A DNA stretch of 64,000 nt from Liolophura sinensis (GCF_032854445.1 NC_088300.1:58566984-58630983), one strand, 5' to 3'; shown: positions 37,542 to 50,164, counted from the first letter of the stretch. Notes: generated by a model from the sequence alone, not told the origin. A program made the numbers and translations.

Positions 37542-37794
37542 ATCCCACTTCTTACATGCTTGATAACTATGTTAGAATGTACATCGAAACGTTGCTAGAA
37601 ATACATCAGAAGTTGTTATTCATATAGGTTACTCTGTGATGATATATGAAAAGGATTAGTATCATATCAGTATATATACATAATAATATTGGTTGGGCAA
37701 TCCTAATAATCCTGTATATATTGTCGATTAATGTTCTGTTCTAAGGATACCGAAGAAGGCTGTGCAAACAGATCTTTTCCTATCCACATTCCAG

Positions 37795-38010
37795 GGCCTC
37801 CACGGACGATGTATCAATTCTGACCCACTGGCTGCATTGAAACCAAACAGACACTCATTGATAACAGATCATCCTATTGATTTATCAATGGAAGAAGCTA
37901 AAGAATTTCCAAACACTGGCACACATTCCTTTGACGGTGCAATGGCTGCCACACGATTAAACGATCCACAACATGGTCGTTTTGTCGGTAGATTGAGCCT
38001 CGATATATAA
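37795..38010 (+). CDS. Possible terminal exon, unknown product
   Basis: A pyrimidine-rich tract ending CTATCCACATTCCAG (a good 3' splice site) is followed by a 71-codon open frame ending in TAA. The peptide begins GLHGRCINSDPLAALKPNRH and ends GRFVGRLSLDI. Its mixed charged and polar composition looks protein-like, and an AATAAA lies at 38495-38500. I recognise no family, and no upstream exon is identified. The acceptor GG also begins GGCCTCC, like the nearby SINE start, which may be coincidence. Treat as a hypothesis. Confidence 0.2.
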   Translation, partial: GLHGRCINSDPLAALKPNRHSLITDHPIDLSMEEAKEFPNTGTHSFDGAMAATRLNDPQHGRFVGRLSLDI

Positions 38011-39138
38011 ATGTATATATATGGGTAGGTCTTGGGTACCATGCGTATATTTATCTGGTGTGTCTGGCATGACTAGTGTCTTTTTATGACTCTAAATGTG
38101 ACGGCTGAGCAATGAACGTATAGCCTATGAGTCGTATACATGTCACATAAGCTAAAATCTACTAGTGATTCACTGAGATCTGCTCCTTGAGGCGGTGTGA
38201 CCTATGGGTTTCCCTCTTATGGGCAGCTCCACTTCGAGATTATACAAACAGTGTGGTAGCTACCGTGTTTCATCAATTACATGATGTACAGACATTGACA
38301 AAATGGTGCTAACTGGCACCCAAAAAAAATGACGGTAATATATGTGCAAACGTCAATGATACTGTAATCAGCTGGAGGCCTTCAACACGATGGTCTGCCA
38401 GGCGTATATGAACAGCTGCATTCAAACCCATGAAAATCTTTTTCTTTTTTATTCCGCCCTGGCATTATGGCTTCCAAGTACGTTGTGGAAACTGAATAAA
38501 TCTTTTACTTATGTCAATCAACACCATTGGCTATGCACCTCTAACAATTACAAAATTAACTTTAAATAATCCGATTTTTATATTTACTTTACTTATTCTT
38601 TCTTCTGTTTGTATTAAAGACTGTTTCAAAAAAATTTGCCGTGTCAATTATAATCTTAAACGTGCATTTTACGATTCATGGTTTCATGATCAGTGTACGA
38701 CAAATCGTGTTGATTTATATCGCGAGCAAAATTAACAACATCCACATGCCCAGACTAGTATTCCCGGCAAACGTAGACTCCTTCATTAGCTGAACAAAGG
38801 AACACCAACGAGTCGTAAATCAAGTCGTCTGTGGGGACTCCACAGATAAATTGAAAAGCACTGGGTGAACCTACCGCAATGTTGGAATCGCAGTGTTACT
38901 GATTTCTGAGCTCTCCACAACAAGTTGTGATTGTTCAAGAATATGGTAAAGAATAATTTGTAGGCGTGTGATAACTGGGGGGAAAGGAAAACGTGATGGT
39001 TTGGTACAGGGCGGAGCTTCTTGTCCTGGATCTTTATCTATGCGGGGAACACCATCTGAATTATTCAGTGAGCCTTTACAGGAATTAACAATGTCGGATG
39101 TTATATTTACGCTGTGAATGCTTGTTGTGCAATTATAC
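38011..39138. other. Non-coding stretch
   Basis: No recognisable gene. It contains AATAAA at 38495-38500, which would serve the candidate exon upstream if that is real. Confidence 0.45.
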
Positions 39139-39150
39139 GGGGGGGGGGGG
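39139..39150. repeat. G12 homopolymer
   Basis: Twelve consecutive G. Confidence 0.95.
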
Positions 39151-41006
39151 AATTAGCGGGTTGTAGCTATTCAGAATATTCAGATCAACGGAGTTTCTCC
39201 ATGGTGTACTTCATCACCGTACAGATGTCAGTCTCTCCCCCCAACACCTTTCCTCTTTCTTAGGCAATTGTCGCCCACCAGAAGTGCAGGAACATTAGTG
39301 AACAAGGTCAACTGAGGGTCCCAGGATGTCTACAACCTGTAAATATTCAGCCTGCCCTATCTCAATGCCCCTAGCTGTGAACAAAGGGCTTGGATCATCT
39401 TCTCTTGGAAGACATCAGTTCATTTATTAACGTACTCTTTTAAACAGACCTACATTAAGGATTGTCGATTAAGGCACGATATTCAGACATGAATAAATTA
39501 TTGATCACTTATAGTCGTACCGTGTGCTTAACCTGTAAAACAGCAAAACAAAATGTTACAGGTTTCAAGCTAGATGAGCATTACAATGTGACTGATGTAG
39601 TCAAAGTCTTGTTTGTATATTTAATGGCTGCGTTCGTTCAGGATTTACATTGGTTCCTTCATGTACCGCCTTTAAGCAGTACCCTCTAGACCTGGGTGTA
39701 AACATCGGTATGTAAAAATAATGAGAGAATAAACAACAGGCAGTTGTTTAAACTAAGTACCCAATACAGGACGGGTTCCTTTGCATAAAAGAGCAGTAAA
39801 TAACAATGTCTGCTAAAATAGACCAGCTATGTGTAGGTATCACGCTGGGCATATTCAGTACAACCTCGTATAACGATGGCGCTTATGGTCTACGTAAAAT
39901 GATTGATTAACTGGAAGTAAATGGCATTTACAGCAATTTTCCAGCTATACCGTAGCCTTCACTTCTGTACGCGTTGGAAATAACCAGGAGACCTATTACC
40001 GTACATGGAACCGAAAACGCCGACGCGAATCTTTTGAGTGAAGGTGTCTATGTGGACGGGTGACATATAAATAACGATACTTATTTTCTTGAAAGAAGTA
40101 AAACGTATGGTGAGCGCCATATAACAAATGTATCCCCATCCAACCAGGGTCGAGTGTACCTGAAATGAAAATCTACATAAAAAGCATTCATAGACGTACT
40201 CTTGGCATCAGAAACATAAGTGCCAGACTGATTCCCGCACTTTTAGATCGTAAAATAAAGAACATATCCCAGTGAAATTTACGTCATAAAGATGATCCCT
40301 CATGTATGCTTGTGTCAAGAAAATCCAGTCTCGAAATTTATCACTGAAGAAAAAAGCGTAGGCCCGAAGATAAGTCAAAACGGAAATATACCTTTGTTTA
40401 TACTGAAATCAAAACAATATATATTTTTTCGTTAAACAAAAAAAATTTTCAGAAAAGGTAGCAAGAAATTCTTTGTACAAATTTAGTCTCACCACTCAAT
40501 TGTTCAGTTTTCTTAAACGTTGAATGATATATCGCATCGGGGCAGTAGAGATATAAATCTGTCCTTTAAATAACCCAAAAACTCACAGCAAAGAACAGAA
40601 CATTGGATACAATATATTAAAGACGTTAGAATAACCTAAATATAGAATAAACAAAGTTATCATATGCCATGTTGTATAGTAGCCAACGGGAGATAGACGC
40701 GAACTAACATTGGTAAGGACTTGGTATGCTGATCCAAATGTTTCTGCAGGGTAGCGTGATACGTTCTCTAGAGCCTTACAAAGTCGTGAAAGTGTGATTT
40801 TATCCTTGAGGCATCGGCTGGTTTTTTGTTACATATGTGTGTTAACCTTATTACACCCCTTGTAAATACCACGGACCAAACCTCAGTGCATGATCAATGA
40901 ATTATTCAATACATGAAAAACAATATGCGCTTTTTTTTAATGATTGACAAATACAATTACAAATCTGTCAGAGAGAATATTAGACGATGTAACTATTAAT
41001 ATGTAG
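39151..41006. other. Non-coding stretch
   Basis: No recognisable gene or element. Confidence 0.5.
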
Positions 41007-41025
41007 CCCCCCCCCCCCCCCCCCC
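41007..41025. repeat. C19 homopolymer
   Basis: Nineteen consecutive C, the longest C/G tract in the window. Confidence 0.95.
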
Positions 41026-41197
41026 GCCCAATGCAACTCTCATCGCCACCCACTAGGTTTGATCATGACTGAGTCTTTCCCACATGACTAATCAAGTCAA
41101 ACAGAAACAACGATTCATCGATGTAGGACAAAAAGGCAACATGGGGCCTAGTATATAACTTTAAAGATTCACATACAAGTACATTTTCAGCCGCCTA

Positions 41198-41298
41198 CGT
41201 GCTCTGATGACGTCATCAGGCCTTGTTGTGACGTGTGTAGTTTCAGGAGGGGAGCCATTCAGATTGTTCGCTGCATAGAGAAGCACATAATCGTACTT
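41198..41298 (-). other. Short segment resembling the end of a fibronectin III domain
   Basis: The minus-strand peptide KYDYVLLYAANNLNGSPP followed by TTHVTTRPDDV has the spacing of the F and G strands of fibronectin type III domains (Y.Y.L..AN..G, then V.T.P). It sits in a longer open frame (41161-41487). The upstream part of the frame does not supply the expected earlier strands, and the possible acceptor ATCAAG has a poor pyrimidine tract. It may be a half-domain exon, a relic, or chance. Confidence 0.15.
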
Positions 41299-41487
41299 GA
41301 TAATACTTATAACCCCACTTGGCCACGCAGCCAAATACGGCCAGAGAATATTATTACTTCCGGAGTAAATTGAACAGACCTGTAACTGTCGGATGACGTT
41401 GAGGATTATCAAACGCTCCTTCAACGCAGTCGACGAACAAGTCATACTGTCTTGACTATGTAGCGAAATTGGATTGCTCCAGTCCAT

Positions 41488-42989
41488 TGAACGTACTCAA
41501 TCGGTGCTCAAATAGAGTAACAAATGACAACAAGACTCGGACCATCAAAGAAAGATTACTAATTATTTTAAGCGCATTTATCCCAAAAGAAACCGCGTTT
41601 AAAATCGGCTAATTCTAAGTGTTTCTACCTCGATGTGATAGGATTATTTACGCTTGACGAAAACAGACAAAATGACTGTAGGGGGAATCCGTCTAGATGC
41701 TATTAAGTCACATGAAATCCATGGCTGCTTTGATGTCGCTTGACAATACATCAGCTGTGTAGCCATAATTCAACTCGTTGGAGACTTACAAGAATTCGTC
41801 CAAATACATTTTCCGTTCACATAAAGTGCCTCCCCCCGCCCTCCGTCTATTTTTTCCGACCAACCAGATTGGATCTTTGTTGTACCTTATCGATTACTAG
41901 TCATATAATTCAGATCAGAGAATTTCATGGATTCCTATAGATTGGTTAGGCTTGCAGTCACTTGGCCTTCAAATTTCCTGAGTAATCTGGGTTCTTGCAT
42001 ACATATATCAGGAGGTTTTATGTCTGAATACCCAACGGATAGAATCTGCGACAAATGTTGTGGACAGAACAGGTTAAATGCAAGTGTTCTTTGTCCTCTT
42101 TATCAATACTGATGGGTGTTCTACATATAGAGATCTCTTCATTGAGTCAAGCAAAAGTTGCACTATGCTGCCAGTCGATACGTCTGATGTTTTGAAAAAT
42201 AACAGTTCATTTAAAAAAGGCATTAGTTTTAAGGTTTGATTGAAACCAGACAACGCTTTCTTCACTAAGAATATATAGCACTGATCTATAGTTCTGATGG
42301 CACTCATTTTATAGGAAACAGTTGTAATGTGAAATACATGAAATTTGCATTCGATAGATTCTTAGCATCACTGAAATTTGTATAGCACATTATGCCTTAA
42401 ATAAGTCAGGTACTGTACTTAAATATCACACCTGTCGCGATCTTCAAGGACATTTATTTACTTGAGCTTACACATTATACAGTTCTCCAATTTTGTATAT
42501 AAGATAACTAAACTCGCTGGAATGTGCATGGGTGCTTCTTCAGGTTGCCAAAATCCCTTGTAAAAATATGTTGTTAGTCTAAAAATAAGTTCTTATATGC
42601 CCGCGATATTTAAAAGATTATTAATACAAGAGTAAAAATGGTAAAATAAACACGTGAGCAAATGCGCAAACAATACCTTGTATATGGCGAATTATCGTCT
42701 GGAAAACCGTTCAAACCTTATACTGCTTCACAGAACCTGCACAGTGTATGCATATACTACTGTTTCCATGGTTATTGAATTAGTATGGCATTTCCTGTAC
42801 AAATTCTAGTGGTACAGCTAAAATAATAGCCATGCAGGATTAATGGTAAATCTTTAACTAAAATGCATTTAATGATTGCTTAATGTTACTAACGTTTCAC
42901 GTGTCATCATAAATCATATTTTACATATTAAAACTATGCCCGACTTTTCACATAGGCTGGTACATGATATATCTGATACATAAGAAACT
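41488..42989. other. Non-coding stretch
   Basis: No recognisable gene or element. Confidence 0.5.
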
Positions 42990-43241
42990 TATAAAACGCA
43001 TTTAACGGCTAATATACATAACATATCTTATGACTGTCATAATTATGTAATATATATGACCGCTAATATATCTCACATTTAATACATCTTACGGATAACA
43101 TTGTTTTAACTCATTTAACACAACACATATTTAACATATCACAGGTATCTAATAGGGAATGTGACTAATAAGTTTAAGACATGCGGCGTTTCACGCAGTT
43201 AATATATCTGACAGAGACTTAGAAAATATGACTGTTTATGT
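42990..43241. repeat. Degenerate prelude to the 38-bp array
   Basis: TAATATATCT/TTAATACATCTTACGG-like motifs recur irregularly (near 43011, 43068, 43080 and 43199) in very AT-rich sequence. They resemble the TAATATGTCT start of the 38-bp units downstream and may be decayed older copies. No fixed period can be shown. Confidence 0.4.
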
Positions 43242-43548
43242 GTTTAATATGTCTGCATGCATTTTATAACCTGACGGTTGCCTAATATGTCTGCATGCAT
43301 TTTATAACCTGACGGTTGCCTAATATGTCTACATGCACTTTATAAACTGACGGTTGCCTAATATGTCTACATGCACTTTATAAACTGACGGTTGCCTAAT
43401 ATGTCTACATGCACTTTATAAACTGACGGTTGCCTAATATGTCTACATGCACTTTATAAACTGACGGTTGCCTAATATGTCTGCATGCACTTTATAAACT
43501 GACGGTTGCCTAATATGTCTGCATGCACTTTATAAACTGACGGTTGCC
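43242..43548. repeat. 38-bp minisatellite, about eight copies
   Basis: Seven full units start (GCCTAATATGTCT) at 43280, 43318, 43356, 43394, 43432, 43470 and 43508, exactly 38 bp apart. A diverged unit precedes them from about 43242. Each ends in GACGGTT. Two diagnostic sites vary: CTGCATGCATTTTATAACC in the first units, CTACATGCACTTTATAAAC in four central units, and CTGCATGCACTTTATAAAC in the last two. This shows local spread of variants. Confidence 0.96.
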
Positions 43549-44742
43549 AGGCTTTATTTGTCTGTTTAATGAGTAACGTTGCGCAGAGTACAGCACAAAC
43601 ACTTTTTACACAAGCATTCATTAACAGACAGTCAGCCAATTCCAAATATCTATCAAGAATGTAATATCATGTTAATATGATATATTAAACTTGGCCATTT
43701 TCAAAGTATCAAAATAAAATGAACATCAATAATGCATTTCTATTTTACTTGTGAAATGGTTTGTTCGAAGACTTAGCTTAAATACTAAAATAACGATGGA
43801 ATTATTTATTTGCACCTCATGCTGTGACGTTGTCAACTCGGTGAAGATGTCTGCCTTGTGGTACGTTTAATACGACCTATCTAACAGCATTAGCAATCAT
43901 AGTTATAGATGGATGATAAATTATGTATTTATTTCGATGTGACAGACACATACATACATGTCATTAAGAGGGGGTAAAAATATTACAGTAACACCAATTA
44001 ACAGATATTTATTATAAAGTTTTTCAAATGTGATTGAGCTGTATATGTGTGTCTACAAAACCGTGCGTATGTCTATAAGTAAATGGCTGAAATATAAACG
44101 ATGTGGCGTTTAGGACAAAACTGGCGAAAATGGCGCATGACAGTGGTCTTAGTCTCTAATAAACCAAGCTCTCTTCTGCACGGCCAATTGAAACGTCTAG
44201 TATACCCTCTTATCTGGCAAGGGCATAAATTAGCTCACTTATTGAGACTGTAACACTTTTACATTTACCCGAAAACCCATTGTGCTAGCACAATTCTCAC
44301 AGTCCCGATGTTACAACGCCGAAACTTTATAAGGTAGAAATGTTGGAGCTAGGTGTCCACTGGGATAGATCGTACCAGACGGGTTTAATCACTCTGAGCT
44401 TCTTGATTGAGCTGGCATCTGGGACAACCCTTCGCTCAGGAAGAAACTAGACCAAACTCTACCAAGGGAAATTCCAACTTCTGATAAAATTCACCTGTTT
44501 AATGCGTGGTCTTCATAATATACTAAAAATGTTAATGAAACAATTAACAATTCAGAATGGATATACGAAAATAGAGGCGTAGAGCTAATTTTCCAATGCC
44601 ACGTTCGACCTTGACCTGTGTTTCAATGAGGGGATGGGCTACCGTGTGAGTCCGAGGTTTTTTGGTACTGGTCTTCTCTCAGAAGTTCTTCTTGTACCTT
44701 TTGCCAGTGACCTTACAGCTTGTGTACTGGCATACAGAAAAA
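43549..44742. other. Non-coding stretch
   Basis: No recognisable gene. It separates two minisatellites of different unit sequence. Confidence 0.5.
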
Positions 44743-45739
44743 CATATACTGACACAGAGCAAATCATGTATACTGACACAGAGCAAATCATGTATACTGA
44801 CATAGAGCAAATCATGTCATACAGCAAATCATGTATACTGACATAGAGCAAATCATGTACAAATCATGTATACTGACATAGAGCAAATCATGTATACTGA
44901 CATAGAGCAAATCATGTCATACAGCAAATCATGTCATAGAGCAACTCGTGTACACTGACATAGAGCAAATCATGTACAAATCATGTATACTGACATAGAG
45001 CAAATCATGTATACTGAACTAGAGCAAATCATGTATACTGACATAGAGCAAACCATGTATACTGACAGAGCAAATCATGTATACTGACGTAGAGCAAATC
45101 ATGTCATAGAGCAAATCATGTATACTGACATAGAGCAAATCATGTACAAATCATGTATACTGACATAGAGCAAATCATGTACAAATCATGCATACTGACA
45201 TAGAGCAAATCATGTACAAATCATGTATACTAACATAGAGCAAATCATGTATAGTGACATACAGCAAATCATGTACAAATCATGTATACTGACATAGAGT
45301 AAATCATGTATACTAAACTAGAGCAAATCATGTATACTGACATATAGCAAATCATGTATACTGACATAGACCAAATCATGTATACTGACAGAGAAAATCA
45401 TGTATACTGACATTGAGCAAATCATGTATACTGACATAGAGCAAATCATGTCATAGAGCAAATCATGTACACTGACATAGAGCAAATCATGTACAAATCA
45501 TGTATACTGACATAGAGCAAATCATGTACAAATCATGTATACTGACATAGAGCAAATCATGTATACTGACATAGAGCAAATCATGTATACAGACACAGAG
45601 CAAATCATGTATACTGACATAGACCAAATCATGTACAAATCATGTATACTGACATAAAGTAAATCATGTATACTGACATAGAGCAAATCATGTATACAGA
45701 CACAGAGCAAATCATGTATACTGACATAGAGTAAAATGT
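44743..45739. repeat. Mixed-length minisatellite (24-, 17- and 11-bp units)
   Basis: The array is built from a 24-bp unit ATCATGTATACTGACATAGA+GCAA and two shorter derivatives. An 11-bp unit, ATCATGTACAA, equals the long unit minus 13 internal bases. A 17-bp unit, ATCATGTCATAGAGCAA, equals it minus 7. These alternate irregularly; the 11+24 pair (35 bp) recurs many times. From 45740 to about 45990 the repeat fades into diverged copies (TATACAGCAAAACGTG). Because 24 is divisible by three, the minus strand shows an open frame with a VYMICSMS-like repeat (45522-45998); I read this as a by-product, not a gene. Confidence 0.95.
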
Positions 45740-46998
45740 ATACATAGTGTATAGAAACACATATATACTGATATACAGCAAAACGTGTATGCTGGCACAT
45801 AGAGAAAAGGAAAACAGACATACACGAACGCGTGCTATAATATAAAGTATACAGCAAAACGTACACATACAGAAAACAAGCTATGTAAAGCAATACATGC
45901 ATTATAGCAGATAAATTAACATGTTGCAATAAATGTACTGGCATAAAGAGTAGCATGTACCCAACCATACTGCAAAACATGAAGAAAAAGATGCACATTA
46001 GAAAATAGAGAGAATCTCATGTCAAGGAAGCCGATGATGGATGGAAACTCTGTCGTTAACGCATACTCTTTACACTGCTGTCAACTTTGGGAGTAAACAC
46101 CAATCTAAATTTTATTTGTAGCCAACTGTTTCTCACAGAAAACATCTCGAAGAAACATATGTGATTTGTTTAAATTAAGCGGTAAAGTAGTGTTCGAGAA
46201 GTAATATTCCTCGAACGACAATTAAACCCACACGCGGAATACCCCCATTATAAAAGTGACGTGTTCCCTGCATGGCAGAACGGATCCTGACAAGATACAA
46301 GGAGCCCCCTCGCTTGCTTCAATCTTCAATCCCCTGTCAGTTCAAGTAGATTGCCCGCAATGATAATTGAGAGAGTCAGGTTTTTTCCAGAGATAATTTT
46401 TCCCCAGTGTGCCCGGATTACGCTATCAGCTCGTTCAAGCTTATTTTCCTCTGAATTCTGCCCAGCCTCCTATCACAAGACATGTTATCTACGGTTAATG
46501 ATTGCTTGTTTCGGACTCATTCTACTTTTTCCTTATTTCAATATGTAGCACTGAAAAAAGAGTTAAGCTTTGCATTATATGATCCTTTTTCTAATGTAAT
46601 TATATACTAGATAAAACATGGAAGGTTTAGTTTTTTTTACTAACGTAGAAAGACTAAATCAGTCGAAGGCCCGTTTCACATATGCAACCAGCGACTCAAA
46701 GTGAACATGACCGTATAATTTATCCCGCAATACGAATTACTTTACCACAACTTTTCTTGGATTATGAAATAGCCGTCTACATCTCCATACATCTCCGCTC
46801 ACTTGTATCAACATTAAACTTTGTACATTAGATCTTACATTACAAGTGGACATAACGATTTTATTACAATAAATATTTACAAAACAAATGCACATACTGG
46901 TGAAACTAAATGCTGAAATGACACGACCACAAGTCGTTTCCAGGATAGGTGACTTGTTAAATTGACAGGATCTCAAAACCGGGGCACACTTGTTTTCT
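45740..46998. other. Fading minisatellite edge, then non-coding sequence
   Basis: Diverged repeat units continue to about 45990. Beyond that nothing is recognised. Confidence 0.5.
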
Positions 46999-47066
46999 CC
47001 ACCCATAAAACCAACACCATCGTATCAGTGAAAACTTCTTGGGTATGGTGTCAAACAGCAAATATA
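46999..47066 (+). mobile_element. Ancient family-1 SINE 3'-end relic
   Basis: CTCCACCCATAAAACC, ATCGTATCAGTGAAAACTTC and TTGGGTATGGTGTCAAACAG line up in order with the young copy's CCACCCACCATAATGC, GTCGTATAAGTGAAATATTC and TTGAGTACGGCGTAAAACAC. Several substitutions and small gaps separate them. No target duplication or tail is visible. This is the most diverged copy in the window. Confidence 0.6.
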
Positions 47067-49542
47067 ATGTATAAACAGATCTAACCCAAGAAACTATACA
47101 CGATAACCTAGCAAATTAACTGAGGTAGGCCTATACAAATGTATGATGTCAAACAATATGAAGTTCACTCTAATATATATATAACATCATCTCTTCAACC
47201 TGTCATAAGTATATCAAACAAGTTATATAATAAATTACTCCACTACATGCCATAAGTTTATAATAAAGAGGTAATTTTTACGCGGTGTAATGGAATGCCT
47301 TCATCAGAATAAGTATGTGGAGCCGCCATTAGATATTTATCAGTATCACATATTCCGCCTCAATACTGTTACCGCCTCAAAATAGCCCGCAAACAGCTTC
47401 AATATCTGGGTATTTTCCTTCAAATTATTACTAAAAATGGCCTTTACGCAAAAAATGTTGACAATGTACATTAGCTGGGGACTGGAAGAAGTGAGATCGT
47501 TTTACTGGACACTGGTAGCGCTCAGGCCTCTCTCCGTTTTACTGTCGTTTCCAAGTTGACATTAATGGAACAGATCCAACACGTTCGTTAATTTTACTTG
47601 CACTATCGCCATGGAAAAATCTGATCCAATTACTCGCTCCAGTGAGCGTCTCCACGAGCTGTGAAAGTCGTATTCAATTTGACTTCTTGGGGATGCCTTT
47701 GGTTGAGATAATGCACGCGTAAATATTAAATGGGTAGTGACCGCTAGGGAAATAGAGAGCACGAAGTCGGTATGTGATTTATTGCTGGTTTTGGAGGTCC
47801 GTACTCATAGAGCAGTCCGCGCTAAACGTAATGACCACTACTCGGTTTGACCACCAGAGAAACATCACACCAAGCTGGGAATTTATCGAAATCTGAGCCC
47901 AAATTAAATCAGGTACGGCAGTGGAAACGTTCAACAGCGTCAGACGTGGGTCCCCCATATCTCGTGTATGTCATTGTCAACGACGCAAGGTTAGATTTTT
48001 ATTGGATAAAAATAACCGGAGAGATGGCGCACGCCATCAGCAACTAAATTGGGCATCTTTCTAGAGACAAATTCCAAGCTAAAATTAAGTGCAGGATAGC
48101 ATTGTCATTATTGCAGTCTGAAGCAGCCCTAGATACAGGTTGCATTAAGCCTTGTTGGATTTGCGATCTTTTCTAACGCGAGTAATGAAGGTTGATTTCG
48201 CGAAGGTCTTTGCCGCACGCTTGTTTCGTCTTCGAAAAAGCACGGGAGAACGGCTTGTTATCCTTAGCATCAATAATCAGGGCCCCGGAGAGGAGCACCC
48301 TGCCAACTCTTAGCCGCTTATCATCCAGAGACACCAGCTCGTTACTGAAATGGCTATTGAATTAGAGCCTGTGCGCTGAAGGGGAGCTGCGTGCATCGCG
48401 ACCAGTCAGATAAACAGGTCACTGTCAAATAACCTATCACACTTTAAAAGCCTAAGATTTACACACCCTAATTGTCCAAAATAACATTTTGTTAGTAATT
48501 TATTCCACCTGATGAAGTGCGCGACAGGTAATCCGGACCATGGGTGCAACCCGGGCACCTGTTGAGCGCCTGTTGGACATAGTGTGAGGATAACTTTCAG
48601 TAAACTTTTTTGTTTCAACAATAGTTTTAAGGTTTCACGCTTTGTAAATTAGTCGTTTGACTCTAAGCACGTGGAGTGGGTCTTTCGGGGTAAATCTTTC
48701 ATTGTATGACGTGTTTCACACAAGTGGGTTAATTTTATCTCACTATGACTATGCAATGAGGTATGGCCACCAATCCTACTAGCTAAATCATGACGGTCAA
48801 ATCAATAACTTAACTGCTGAGTGTCTGAAGGCAGGAGGTTGTCCTGGCGAAAGTTAACCGCGCGAACCACATGTAATAAATCTGAACAAGCCCCGAGACT
48901 CGGCAACTTCCGAACTGCTTGTTTTGAAGAACAGCAGACAAAGGGCTAAAGTAATTATACCTGGAGTAAGACTCAAAGATCTCCCCTTGTCTGTGACTGC
49001 GAGAAAGACCTTACAACAACAGCAAGTCTCGCTAGACTTGTTTAATATACGATGATTGCCAGAAAACGTTATTACGCTGAGCGTTACAGTAATCCAGCTG
49101 TCTCCGACACCGACAGGCGCTTCCTGAAAATGACCACAACACTCTCAGCTAAAAAAACCTTCGTCTACAAGACTTGCCTTACAAGTTTCAAAACATATCC
49201 ACGTGTGTCTTTTGCCTATGTGTTTTCTCCCACGTTTGCATCCACAAAAGATTCACAGATTTAGCACGTCGACGAGATCATTTGGATGGTTTATTCAGGA
49301 TATTAGATTCATAGATAAATCTTCACATCTCTAGTACATAACGTGGCTGCGATCGACAATTGCCAGACTTACACTTGGTGCGTGTTATAAAATGTAGGTG
49401 AGCATATCATGTGACAGGAAGGTGCCTTTGTAATGGAGATATATAGACGACGTAAAAGTGACTTGAACAGAAATTGGAGTTTGCGTTTTATTAGAATGTC
49501 ATTGATGTCTAACACATCGATTGGTATTACATGGTGCACATC
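47067..49542. other. Non-coding stretch
   Basis: No recognised gene. A 70-codon frame at 49052-49264 (MIARKRYYAERYSNP...) has a plausible protein-like start but no known domain and no splice support. Confidence 0.45.
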
Positions 49543-50164
49543 CTGTGAGCATGTAGATCAACATATAACCATGTGGATAAATATGTGAACATGTAGACCA
49601 ATATATGAACATGTAGACCAATATGTGAACATGTTTACCAATAGACCAACATATGAGCATGTAGACCAAAATGCTAACAAGTAGACAAATATGTCAACAT
49701 GTAGACCAGTATGTGAACATGTTCACCAATAGGCCAACATGTGAGGATGTAGACTAATATGCTAACAAGAAGACCAATGTCTAGCATTGTTGACCAATAT
49801 TTGAACATATAGACAAGTATGCTAACAATTAGACCAATATGCTAATAAGTGGAACAATATGTTAACAATAAGACCAATATGTGTACATGTTCACAAATAA
49901 ACCAACATATGAGCATGTATGCCAATATGTGAACATGTAAACCAATCTGCTAACATGTAGACCAATGTGTGGACTAGTAGACCAACATGTGAACATGTAG
50001 ACCAATATGTGAACATGCTCACCAATAGACCAACATATAAGTATGCAGACCAATATGTAAACATGTAGACCAATACGTAAACATGTCTACCAATATGCTA
50101 ACAAGCAGACCACTATGTGAACATGTAGACCAATATGTGAACATCTAGACCAGTGTGTGAACAT
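49543..50164. repeat. Irregular part of the 20-bp minisatellite
   Basis: Diverged 20-bp units of the form GTAGACCAATATGTGAACAT and 28-bp relatives with GTTCACCAATAGACCAACAT occur in no regular order, with many substitutions. This looks like the older edge of the array that becomes strictly modular at 50165. Confidence 0.9.

Noticed and set aside
37269-37543. Frames over the young SINE on both strands
   Set aside because: They are shadows of the SINE body and its poly(A) tail.
45522-45998. 158-codon minus-strand frame with repeated VYMICSMS-like octapeptides
   Set aside because: It lies inside the 24-bp minisatellite; a unit divisible by three keeps any stop-free frame open. It is repeat-driven, not a gene.
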